Source of the DNA: Vicugna pacos
Lineage: Eukaryota; Chordata; Mammalia; Artiodactyla; Camelidae
Length of the DNA stretch: 64,000 nt
Direction of reading: 5' to 3'
NCBI RefSeq assembly: GCF_048564905.1
Contig: NC_132996.1
Coordinates: 1,674,001-1,738,000 of the forward strand
Below are positions 25,643 to 36,841 of the stretch, in pieces. Both the position numbers and the translations under genes were made by a program. The notes under the pieces are model-generated. The model worked only from the letters and a program-made list of their open reading frames with translations, was not told where the DNA came from and searched no databases. The first letter of the stretch is position 1; every line of letters starts with the position of its first letter.

Positions 25643-28379
25643 GGCACTTCAAACCGGCACTAGGAAACAGACTGAGAAACCAGAGTAAGGGTTTCTCCTG
25701 CAACCCGTTCCCTTTGTGCTGGATGAACGAACGTCTCTCCACATGCTCAGTTCTGAGATAAGTGTGTGTGAAAGCCGTCCTTCACCTAGCTTGAGGGGAA
25801 CACAAAGTTTCTTTTCAGTTGCCAACTCCACTCCGTACATATATGTGGGGAGGTACAAGCTCCAACTCGGTTTTACAGTGAAAACGGCAGGCACTTCAAA
25901 CCGGCACTAGGAAACAGACTGAGAAACCAGAGTAAGGGTTTCTCCTGCAACCCGTTCCCTTTGTGCTGGATGAACGAACGTCTCTCCACATGCTCAGTTC
26001 TGAGAGATAAGTGTGTGTGAAAGCCGTCCTTCACCTAGCTTGAAGGGAACACAAAGTTTCTTTTCAGTTGCCAACTCCAATCCATACATATATATGGGTA
26101 GGTACAAGTTCCAACTCGGTTTTACAGTGAAAACGGCAGGCACTTCAAACCGGCACTAGGAAACAGACTGAGAAACCAGAGTAAGGGTTTCTCCTGCAAC
26201 CCGTTCCCTTTGTGCTGGATGAACGAACGTCTCTCCACATGCTCAGTTCTGAGAGATAAGTGTGTGTGAAAGCCGTCCTTCACCTAGCTTGAAGGGAACA
26301 CAAAGTTTCTTTTCAGTTGCCAACTCCACTCCATACATATATATGGGGAGGTACAAGTTCCAACTCGGTTTTACAGTGAAAACGGCAGGCACTTCAAACC
26401 GGCACTAGGAAACAGACTGAGAAACCAGAGTAAGGGTTTCCCCTGCAACCCGTTCCCTTTGTGCTGGATGAACGAACGTCTCTCCACATGCTCAGTTCTG
26501 AGAGATAAGTGTGTGTGAAAGCCTTCCTTCACCTAGCTTGAAGGGAACACAAAGTTTCTTTTCAGTTGCAAACTCCACTCCATACATATATATGGGGAGG
26601 AACAAGCTCCAACTCGGTTTTACAGTGAAAACGGCAGGCACTTCAAACCGGCACTAGGAAACAGACTGAGAAACCACAGTAAGGGTTTCGCTTGCAACCC
26701 GTTTCCTTTGTGCTGGATGAACGAACGTCTCTCCACATGCTCAGTTCTGAGAGATAAGTGTGTGCGAAAGCCGTCCTTCACCTAGCTTGAAGGGAACACA
26801 AAGTTTCTTTTCAGTTGCCAACTCCACTCCATACATATATATGTGGAGGAACAAGCTCCAACTCGGTTTTACAGTGAAAACGGCAGGCACTTCAAACCGG
26901 CACTAGGAAACAGACTGAGAAACCAGAGTAAGGGTTTCTCCTGCAACCCGTTCCCTTTGTGCTGGATGAACGAACGTCTCTCCACATGCTCAGTTCTGAG
27001 AGATAAGTGTGTGTGAAAGCCGTCCTTCACCTAGCTTGAGGGGAACACAAAGTTTCTTTTCAATTGACAACTCCACTCCATACATATATATGGGGAGGTA
27101 CAAGCTCCAACTCGGTTTTACAGTGAAAACGGCAGGCACTTCAAACCGGCACTAGGAAACAGACTGAGAAACCAGAGTAAGGGTTTCTCCTGCAACCCGT
27201 TCCCTTTGTGCTGGATGAACGAACGTCTCTCCACATGCTCAGTTCTGAGAGATAAGTGTGTGTGAAAGCCTTCCTTCACCTAGCTTGAAGGGAACACAAA
27301 ATTTCTTTTCAGTTGCAAACTCCACTCCATACATATATATGGGGAGGAACAAGCTCCAACTCGGTTTTACAGTGAAAACGGCAGGCACTTCAAACCGGCA
27401 CTAGGAAACAGACTGAGAAACCACAGTAAGGGTTTCGCTTGCAACCCGTTTCCTTTGTGCTGGATGAACGAACGTCTCTCCACATGCTCAGTTCTGAGAG
27501 ATAAGTGTGTGCGAAAGCCGTCCTTCACCTAGCTTGAAGGGAACACAAAGTTTCTTTTCAGTTGCCAACTCCACTCCATACATATATATGGGGAGGTACA
27601 AGTTCCAACTCGGTTTTACAGTGAAAACGGCAGGCACTTCAAACCGGCACTAGGAAACAGACTGAGAAACCAGAGTAAGGGTTTCCCCTGCAACCCGTTC
27701 CCTTTGTGCTGGATGAACGAACGTCTCTCCACATGCTCAGTTCTGAGAGATAAGTGTGTGTGAAAGTCGTCCTTCACCTAGCTTGAAGGGAACACAAAGT
27801 TTCTTTTAAGTTGCCAACTCCACTCCATACATATATATGGGGAGGTACAAGCTCCAACTCGGTTTTACAGTGAAAACGGCAGGCACTTCAAACCGGCACT
27901 GGGAAACAGACTGAGAAACCAGAGTAAGGGTTTCTCCTGCAACCCGTTCCCTTTGTGCTGGATGAACGAACGTCTCTCCACATGCTCAGTTCTGAGAGAT
28001 AAGTGTGTGTGAAAGCCGACCTACACCTATCTTGAAGGGAACACAAAGTTTCTTTTCAGTTGCCAACTCCACCCCATACATATATATGGGGAGGTAGAAG
28101 CTCCAACTCGGTTTTACAGTGAAAACGGCAGGCACTTCAATCCGGCACTAGGAAACAGACTGAGAAACCAGAGTAAGGGTTTCTCCTGCAACCCGTTCCC
28201 TTTGTGCTGGATGAACGAACGTCTCCCCACATGCTCAGTTCTGAGAGATAAGTGTGTGTGAAAGCCTTCCTTCACCTAGCTTGAAGGGAACACAAAGTTT
28301 CTTTTCAGTTGCCAACACCACTCCCTACATATATATGGGGAGGTACAAGCTCCAACTCGGTTTTACAGTGAAAACGGCA
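25643..28379. repeat. HOR block G, copy 1 (11-mer, 2737 bp)
   Basis: It opens with a 247-base monomer lacking two bases in ttctgagata (about 25755), then gggtagg, agttcc, gtttcccc with ggaacaag, and ccacagt with cgcttgc. Six further monomers follow, including caattgac (about 27061) and a second ccacagt monomer at 27384. The five-monomer opening recurs at 28380 and 31366. Confidence 0.85.
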
Positions 28380-31365
28380 GGCACTTCAAACCGGCACTAG
28401 GAAACAGACTGAGAAACAAGAGTAAGGGTTTCTCCTGCAACCCGTTCCCTTTGTGCTGGATGAACGAACGTCTCTCCACATGCTCAGTTCTGAGATAAGT
28501 GTGTGTGAAAGCCGTCCTTCACCTAGCTTGAGGGGAACACAAAGTTTCTTTTCAGTTGCCAACTCCACTCCGTACATATATATGGGGAGGTACAAGCTCC
28601 AACTCGGTTTTACAGTGAAAACGGCAGGCACTTCAAACCGGCACTAGGAAACAGACTGAGAAATCAGAGTAAGGGTTTCTCCTGCAACCCGTTCCCTTTG
28701 TGCTGGATGAACGAACGTCTCTCCACATGCTCAGTTCTGAGAGATATGTGTGTGTGAAAGCCGTCCTTCACCTAGCTTGAAGGGAACACAAAGTTTCTTT
28801 TCAGTTGCCAACTCCAATCCATACATATATATGGGTAGGTACAAGCTCCAACTCGGTTTTACAGTGAAAACGGCAGGCACTTCAAACCGGCACTAGGAAA
28901 CAGACTGAGAAACCAGAGTAAGGGTTTCTCCTGCAACCCGTTCCCTTTGTGCTGGATGAACGAACGTCTCTCCACATGCTCAGTTCTGAGAGATAAGTGT
29001 GTGTGAAAGCCGTCCTTCACCTAGCTTGAAGGGAACACAAAGTTTCTTTTCAGTTGCCAACTCCACTCCATACATATATATGGGGAGGTACAAGTTCCAA
29101 CTCGGTTTTACAGTGAAAACGGCAGGCACTTCAAACCGGCACTAGGAAACAGACTGAGAAACCAGAGTAAGGGTTTCCCCTGCAACCCGTTCCCTTTGTG
29201 CTGGATGAACGAACGTCTCTCCACATGCTCAGTTCTGAGAGATAAGTGTGTGTGAAAGCCTTCCTTCACCTAGCTTGAAGGGAACACAAAGTTTCTTTTC
29301 AGTTGCAAACTCCACTCCATACATATATATGGGGAGGAACAAGCTCCAACTCGGTTTTACAGTGAAAACGGCAGGCACTTCAAACCGGCACTAGGAAACA
29401 GACTGAGAAACCACAGTAAGGGTTTCGCTTGCAACCCGTTTCCTTTGTGCTGGATGAACGAACGTCTCTCCACATGCTCAGTTCTGAGAGATAAGTGTGT
29501 GCGAAAGCCGTCCTTCACCTAGCTTGAAGGGAACACAAAGTTTCTTTTCAGATACCAACTCCACTCCATACATATATATGGGGAGGTACAAGCTCCAACT
29601 CGGTTTTACAGTGAAAACGGCAGGCACTTCAAACCGGCACTAGGAAACAGACTGAAAAACCAGAGTAAGGGTTTCTCCTGCAACCCGTTCCCTTTGTGCT
29701 GGATGAACGAACGTCTCTCCACATGCTCAGTTCTGAGAGATAAGTGTGTGTGAAAGCCGTCCTTCACCTAGCTTGAAGGGAACACAAAGTTTCTTTTCAG
29801 TTTCAAACTCCACTCCATACATATATATGGGGAGGTACAAGCACCACCGCGGTTTTACAGTGAAAACGGCAGGCACTTCAAACCGGCACTAGGAAACAGA
29901 CTGAGAAACCAGAGTAAGGGTTTCTCCTGCAACCCGTTCCCTTTGTGTTGGATGAACGAACGTCTCTCCACATGCTCAGTTCTGAGAGATAAGTGTGTGT
30001 GAAAGCCTTCCTTCACCTAGCTTGAAGGGAACACAAAGTTTCTTTTCAGTTGCAAATTCCACTCCATACATATATATGGGGAGGAACAAGCTCCAACTCG
30101 GTTTTACAGTGAAAACGGCAGGCACTTCAAACCGGCACTAGGAAGCAGACTGAGAAACCAGAGTAAGGGTTTCGCTTGCAACCCGTTCCCTTTGTGCTGG
30201 ATGAACGAACGTCTCTCCACATGCTCAGTTCTGAGAGATCAGTGTGTGCGAAAGCCGTCCTTCACCTAGCTTGAAGGGAACACAAAGTTTCTTTTCAGTT
30301 GCAAACTCCAATCCATACATATATATGTGGATGAACAAGCTCCAACTCGGTTTTACAGTGAAAACGGCAGGCACTTCAAACCGGCACTAGGAAACAGACT
30401 GAGAAACCAGAGTAAGGGTTTCTCCTGCAACCCGTTCCCTTTGTGCTGGATGAACGAACGTCTCTCCACATGCTCAGTTCTGAGAGATAAGTGTGTGTGA
30501 AAGCCTTCCTTCACCTAGCTTGAAGGGAACACAAAGTTTCTTTTCAGTTGCAAACTCCACTCCATACATATATATGTGGATGAACAAGCTCCAACTCGGT
30601 TTTACAGTGAAAACGGCAGGCACTTCAAACCGGCACTAGGAAACAGACTGAGAAACCAGAGTAAGGGTTTCTCCTGCAACCCGTTCCCTTTGTGCTGGAT
30701 GAACGAACGTCTCTCCACATGCTCAGTTCTGAGAGATAAGTGTGTGTGAAAGCCGTCCTTCACCTAGCTTGAAGGGAAAACAAATTTTCTTTTAATTTGC
30801 CAACTCCACTCCATACATATATATGGGGAGGTACAAGCTCCAACTCGGTTTTACAGTGAAAACGGCAGGCACTTCAAACCGGCACTAGGAAACAGACTGA
30901 GAAACCAGAGTAAGGGTTTCTCCTGCAACCCGTTCCCTTTGTGCTGGATGAACGAACGTCTCCCCACATGCTCAGTTCTGAGAGATAAGTGTGTGTGAAA
31001 GCCGTCCTTCACCTAGCTTGAAGGGAACACAAAGTTTCTTTTCAGTTGCCAACTCCACCCCATACATATATATGGGGAGGTAGAAGCTCCAACTCGGTTT
31101 TACAGTGAAAACGGCAGGCACTTCAATCCGGCACTAGGAAACAGACTGAGAAACCAGAGTAAGGGTTTCTCCTGCAACCCGTTCCCTTTGTGCTGGATGA
31201 ACGAAAGTCTCCCCACATGCTCAGTTCTGAGAGATAAGTGTGTGTGAAAGCCTTCCTTCACCTAGCTTGAAGGGAACACAAAGTTTCTTTTCAGTTGCCA
31301 ACACCACTCCCTACATATATATGGGGAGGTACAAGCTCCAACTCGGTTTTACAGTGAAAACGGCA
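28380..31365. repeat. HOR block G, copy 2 (12-mer, 2986 bp)
   Basis: It has the same five-monomer opening with the same 2-base loss (about 28491), followed by a different tail: cagataccaac (about 29550), caccaccgcgg (29623), ggaagcag with tgtggatgaac (30121), a second tgtggatgaac monomer (30370), ttttaattt (30619), then accccat and accactccctac types. Confidence 0.85.
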
Positions 31366-33106
31366 GGCACTTCAAACCGGCACTAGGAAACAGACTGAGA
31401 AACCAGAGTAAGGGTTTCTCCTGCAACCCGTTCCCTTTGTGCTGGATGAACGAACGTCTCTCCACATGCTCAGTTCTGAGATAAGTGTGTGTGAAAGCCG
31501 TCCTTCACCTAGCTTGAGGGGAACACAAAGTTTCTTTTCAGTTGCCAACTCCACTCCATACATATATATGGGGAGGTACAAGCTCCAACTCGGTTTTACA
31601 GTGAAAACGGCAGGCACTTCAAACCGGCACTAGGAAACAGACTGATAAACCAGAGTAAGGGTTTCTCCTGCAACCCGTTCCCTTTGTGCTGGATGAACGA
31701 ACGTCTCTCCACATGCTCAGTTCTGAGAGATAAGTGTGTGTGAAAGCCGTCCTTCACCTAGCTTGAAGGGAACACAAAGTTTCTTTTCAGTTGCCAACTC
31801 CAATCCATACATATATATGGGTAGGTACAAGCTCCAACTCGGTTTTACAGTGAAAACGGCAGGCACTTCAAACCGGCACTAGGAAACAGACTGAGAAACC
31901 AGAGTAAGGGTTTCTCCTGCAACCCGTTCCCTTTGTGCTGGATGAACGAACGTCTCTCCACATGCTCAGTTCTGAGAGATAAGTGTGTGTGAAAGCCGTC
32001 CTTCACCTAGCTTGAAGGGAACACAAAGTTTCTTTTCAGTTGCCAACTCCACTCCATACATATATATGGGGAGGTACAAGTTCCAACTCGGTTTTACAGT
32101 GAAAACGGCAGGCACTTCAAACCGGCACTAGGAAACAGACTGAGAAACCAGAGTAAGGGTTTCCCCTGCAACCCGTTCCCTTTGTGCTGGATGAACGAAC
32201 GTCTCTCCACATGCTCAGTTCTGAGAGATAAGTGTGTGTGAAAGCCTTCCTTCACCTAGCTTGAAGGGAACACAAAGTTTCTTTTCAGTTGCAAACTCCA
32301 CTCCATACATATATATGGGGAGGAACAAGCTCCAACTCGGTTTTACAGTGAAAACGGCAGGCACTTCAAACCGGCACTAGGAAACAGACTGAGAAACCAC
32401 AGTAAGGGTTTCGCTTGCAACCCGTTTCCTTTGTGCTGGATGAACGAACGTCTCTCCACATGCTCAGTTCTGAGAGATAAGTGTGTGCGAAAGCCGTCCT
32501 TCACCTAGCTTGAAGGGAACACAAAGTTTCTTTTCAGTTGCAAACTCCACTCCATACATATATATGTGGAGGAACAAGCTCCAGCTCGGTTTTACAGTGA
32601 AAACGGCAGGCACTTCAAACCGGCACTAGGAAACAGACTGAGAAACCAGAGTAAGGGTTTCTCCTGCAACCCGTTCCCTTTGTGCTGGATGAACGAACGT
32701 CTCTCCACATGCTCAGTTCTGAGAGATAAGTGTGTGTGAAAGCCGTCCTTCACCTAGCTTGAGGGGAACACAAAGTTTCTTTTCAGTTGACAACTCCACT
32801 CCATACATATATATGGGGAGGTACAAGCTCCAACTCGGTTTTACAGTGAAAACGGCAGGCACATCAAACCGGCACTAGGAAACAGACTGAGAAACCAGAG
32901 TAAGGGTTTCTCCTGCAACCCGTTCCCTTTGTGCTGGATGAACGAACGTCTCTCCACATGCTCAGTTCTGAGAGATAAGTGTGTGTGAAAGCCGTCCTTC
33001 ACCTAGCTTGAAGGGAACACAAAGTTTCTTTTCAGTTTCAAACTCCACTCCATACATATATATGGGGAGGTACAAGCACCACCGCGGTTTTACAGTGAAA
33101 ACGGCA
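31366..33106. repeat. HOR block G, copy 3 (7 monomers)
   Basis: It opens with the 247-base monomer (about 31480) and the same cassette order, but carries ccatac where the two earlier openings have ccgtac. It then has gagggg with gacaac (32609) and caccaccgcgg (32858). Confidence 0.8.
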
Positions 33107-34102
33107 GGCACTTCAAACCGGCACTAGGAAACAGACTGAGAAACCAGAGTAAGGGTTTCTCCTGCAACCCGTTCCCTTTGTGTTGGATGAACGAACGTCT
33201 CTCCACATGCTCAGTTCTGAGAGATAAGTGTGTGTGAAAGCCGTCCTTCACCTAGCTTGAAGGGAACACAAAGTTTCTTTTCAGTTGCCAACTCCAATCC
33301 ATACATATATATGGGTAGGTACAAGCTCCAACTCGGTTTTACAGTGAAAACGGCAGGCACTTCAAACCGGCACTAGGAAACAGACTGAGAAACCAGAGTA
33401 AGGGTTTCTCCTGCAACCCGTTCCCTTTGTGCTGGATGAACGAACGTCTCTCCACATGCTCAGTTCTGAGAGATAAGTGTGTGTGAAAGCCGTCCTTCAC
33501 CTAGCTTGAAGGGAACACAAAGTTTCTTTTCAGTTGCCAACTCCACTCCATACATATATATGGGGAGGTACAAGTTCCAACTCGGTTTTACAGTGAAAAC
33601 GGCAGGCACTTCAAACCGGCACTAGGAAACAGACTGAGAAACCAGAGTAAGGGTTTCCCCTGCAACCCGTTCCCTTTGTGCTGGATGAACGAACGTCTCT
33701 CCACATGCTCAGTTCTGAGAGATAAGTGTGTGTGAAAGCCTTCCTTCACCTAGCTTGAAGGGAACACAAAGTTTCTTTTCAGTTGCAAACTCCACTCCAT
33801 ACATATATATGGGGAGGAACAAGCTCCAACTCGGTTTTTCAGTGAAAACGGCAGGCACTTCAAACCGGCACTAGGAAACAGACTGAGAAACCACACTAAG
33901 GGTTTCGCTTGCAACCCGTTTCCTTTGTGCTGGATGAACGAACGTCTCTCCACATGCTCAGTTCTGAGAGATAAGTGTGTGCGAAAGCCGTCCTTCACCT
34001 AGCTTGAAGGGAACACAAAGTTTCTTTTCAGTTGCAAACTCCACTCCATACATATATATGTGGAAGAACAAGCTCCAACTCGGTTTTACAGTGAAAACGG
34101 CA
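33107..34102. repeat. Partial cassette, fourth copy (4 monomers)
   Basis: The gggtagg, agttcc, gtttcccc and cgcttgc monomers follow without the 247-base opener. The first monomer is joined to tgttgg, a mark also seen with the caccaccgcgg series at 29872. The third carries gtttttcag (about 33836), which removes a stop in one minus-strand frame. Confidence 0.8.
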
Positions 34103-35845
34103 GGCACTTCAAACCGGCACTAGGAAACAGACTGAGAAACCAGAGTAAGGGTTTCTCCTGCAACGCGTTCCCTTTGTGCTGGATGAACGAACGTCTCTCC
34201 ACATGCTCAGTTCTGAGAGATAAGTGTGTGTGAAAGCCGTCCTTCACCTAGCTTGAGGGGAACACAAAGTTTCTTTTCAGTTGCCCGCTCCACTCAATAC
34301 ATATATATGGGGAGGTACAAGCTCCAACTCGGTTTTACAGTGAAAACGGCAGGCACTTCAAACCGGCACTAGGAAACAGACTGAGAAACCAGAGTAAGGG
34401 TTTCTCCTGCAACCCGTTCCCTTTGTGCTGGATGAACGAACGTCTCTCCACATGCTCAGTTCTGAGAGATAAGTGTGTGTGAAAGCCGTCCTTCACCTAG
34501 CTTGAAGGGAACACAAAGTTTCTTTTCAGTTGACAACTCCACTCCATACATATATATGGGGAGGTACAAGCTCCAACTCGGTTTTACAGTGAAAACGGCA
34601 GGCACTTCAAACCGGCACTAGGAAACAGACTGAGAAACCAGAGTAAGGGTTTCTCCTGCAACCCGTTCCCTTTGTGCTGGATGAACGAACGTCTCTCCAC
34701 ATGCTCAGTTCTGAGAGATAAGTGTGTGTGAAAGCCGTCCTTCACCTAGCTTGAAGGGAACACAAAGTTTCTTTTCAGTTACCAACTCCACTCCATACAT
34801 ATATATGGGGAGGTACAAGCTCCAACTCGGTTTTACAGTGAAAACGGCAGGCACTTCAAACCGGCACTAGGAAACAGACTGAAAAACCAGAGTAAGGGTT
34901 TCTCCTGCAACCCGTTCCCTTTGGGCTGGATGAACGAACGTCTCTCCACATGCTCAGTTCTGAGAGATAAGTGTGTGTGAAAGCCGTCCTTCACCTAGCT
35001 TGAAGGGAACACAAAGTTTCTTTTCAGTTTCAAACTCCACTCCATACATATATATGGGGAGGTACAAGCACCACCGCGGTTTTACAGTGAAAACGGCAGG
35101 CACTTCAAACCGGCACTAGGAAACAGACTGAGAAACCAGAGTAAGGGTTTCTCCTGCAACCCGTTCCCTTTGTGCTGGATGAACGAACGTCTCTCCACAT
35201 ACTCAGTTCTGAGAGATAAGTGTGTGTGAAAGTCGTCCTTCACCTAGCTTGAAGGGAACACAAAGTTTCTTTTAAGTTGCCAACTCCACTCCATACATAT
35301 ATATGGGGAGGTACAAGCTCCAACTCGGTTTTACAGTGAAAACGGCAGGCACTTCAAACCGGCACTAGGAAACAGACTGAGAAACCAGAGTAAGGGTTTC
35401 TCCTGCAACCCGTTCCCTTTGTGCTGGATGAACGAACGCCTCCCCACATGCTCAGTTCTGAGAGATAAGTGTGTGTGAAAGCCTTCCTTCACCTAGCTTG
35501 AAGGGAACACAAAGTTTCTTTTCAGTTGCCAACACCACTCCCTACATATATATGGGGAGGTACAAGCTCCAACTCGGTTTTACAGTGAAAACGGCAGGCA
35601 CTTCAAACCGGCACTAGGAAACAGACTGAGAAACCAGAGTAAGGGTTTCTCCTGCAACCCGTTCCCTTTGTGCTGGATGAACGAACGTCTCTCCACATCC
35701 TCAGTTCTGAGAGATAAGTGTGTGTGCAAGCCGTCCTTCACCTAGCTTGAAGGGAACACAAAGTTTCTTTTCAGTTGCAAACTCCACTCCATACATATAT
35801 ATGTGGATGAACAAGCTCCAGCTCGGTTTTACAGTGAAAACGGCA
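34103..35845. repeat. Seven-monomer segment, distant copy of 12451-14193
   Basis: Monomer types match those from 12451 in order: gagggg with caatac, gacaac, ttacc, gaaaaacc with caccaccgcgg, catactc with tcgtcc, gcctcccc with accactccctac, and catcctc with gcaagcc. The offset is 21652 bases, equal to 87 monomers less the 11 bases lost between them. The last monomer (35597) is chimeric. Confidence 0.85.
35597..35845 (+). repeat. Chimeric monomer, 13945-type front and 14194-type back
   Basis: The left part carries catcctcag and gtgcaagcc, as at 13945. The right part carries gcaaactcc, tgtggatgaac and ccagctcgg, as at 14194. In the related segment these belong to two adjacent monomers. One out-of-register exchange between them, removing 249 bases, explains the hybrid. 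Confidence 0.75.
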
Positions 35846-36841
35846 GGCACTTCAAACCGGCACTAGGAAACAGACTGAGAAACCAGAGTAAGGGTTTCTC
35901 CTGCAACCCGTTCCCTTTGTGCTGGATGAACGAACGTCTCTCCACATGCTCAGTTCTGAGAGATAAGTGTGTGTGAAAGCCGTACTTCACCTAGCTTGAA
36001 GGGAACACAAAGTTTCTTTTCAGTTGACAACTCCACTCCATACATATATATGGGGAGGTACAAGCTCCAACTCGGTTTTACAGTGAAAACGGCAGGCACT
36101 TCAAACCGGCACTAGGAAACAGACTGAGAAACCAGAGTAAGGGTTTCTCCTGCAACCCGTTCCCTTTGTGCTGGATGAACGAACGTCTCTCCACATGCTC
36201 AGTTCTGAGAGATAAGTGTGTGTGAAAGCCGTACTTCACCTAGCTTGAAGGGAACACAAAGTTTCTTTTCAGTTACCAACTCCACTCCATACATATATAT
36301 GGGGAGGTACAAGCTCCAACTCGGTTTTACAGTGAAAACGGCAGGCACTTCAAACCGGCACTAGGAAACAGACTGAGAAACCAGAGTAAGGGTTTCTCCT
36401 GCAACCCGTTCCCTTTGTGCTGGATGAACGAACGTCTCTCCACATGCTCAGTTCTGAGAGATAAGTGTGTGTGAAAGCCGTCCTTCACCTAGCTTGAAGG
36501 GAACACAAAGTTTCTTTTCAGTTTAAAACTCCACTCCATACATATATATGGGGAGGTACAAGCACCACCGCGGTTTTACAGTGAAAACGGCAGGCACTTC
36601 AAACCGGCACTAGGAAACAGACTGAGAAACCAGAGTAAGGGTTGCTCCTGCAACCCGTTCCCTTTGTGCTGGATGAACGAACGTCTCTCCACATACTCAG
36701 TTCTGAGAGATAAGTGTGTGTGAAAGTCGTCCTTCACGTAGCTTGAAGGGAACACAAAGTTTCTTTTAAGTTGCCAACTCCACTCCATACATATATATGG
36801 GGAGGTACAAGCTCCAACTCGGTTTTACAGTGAAAACGGCA
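35846..36841. repeat. Four-monomer segment related to 20168-20914
   Basis: Monomers carry cgtacttc with gacaac, cgtacttc with ttacc, gtttaaaac with caccaccgcgg, and tcgtcc with ttttaagtt. The last three match 20168, 20417 and 20666 in order, and the next monomer (36842, cgacctacac) matches 20915. Inside 36593 the variant cacgtagc replaces cacctagc. Confidence 0.75.
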
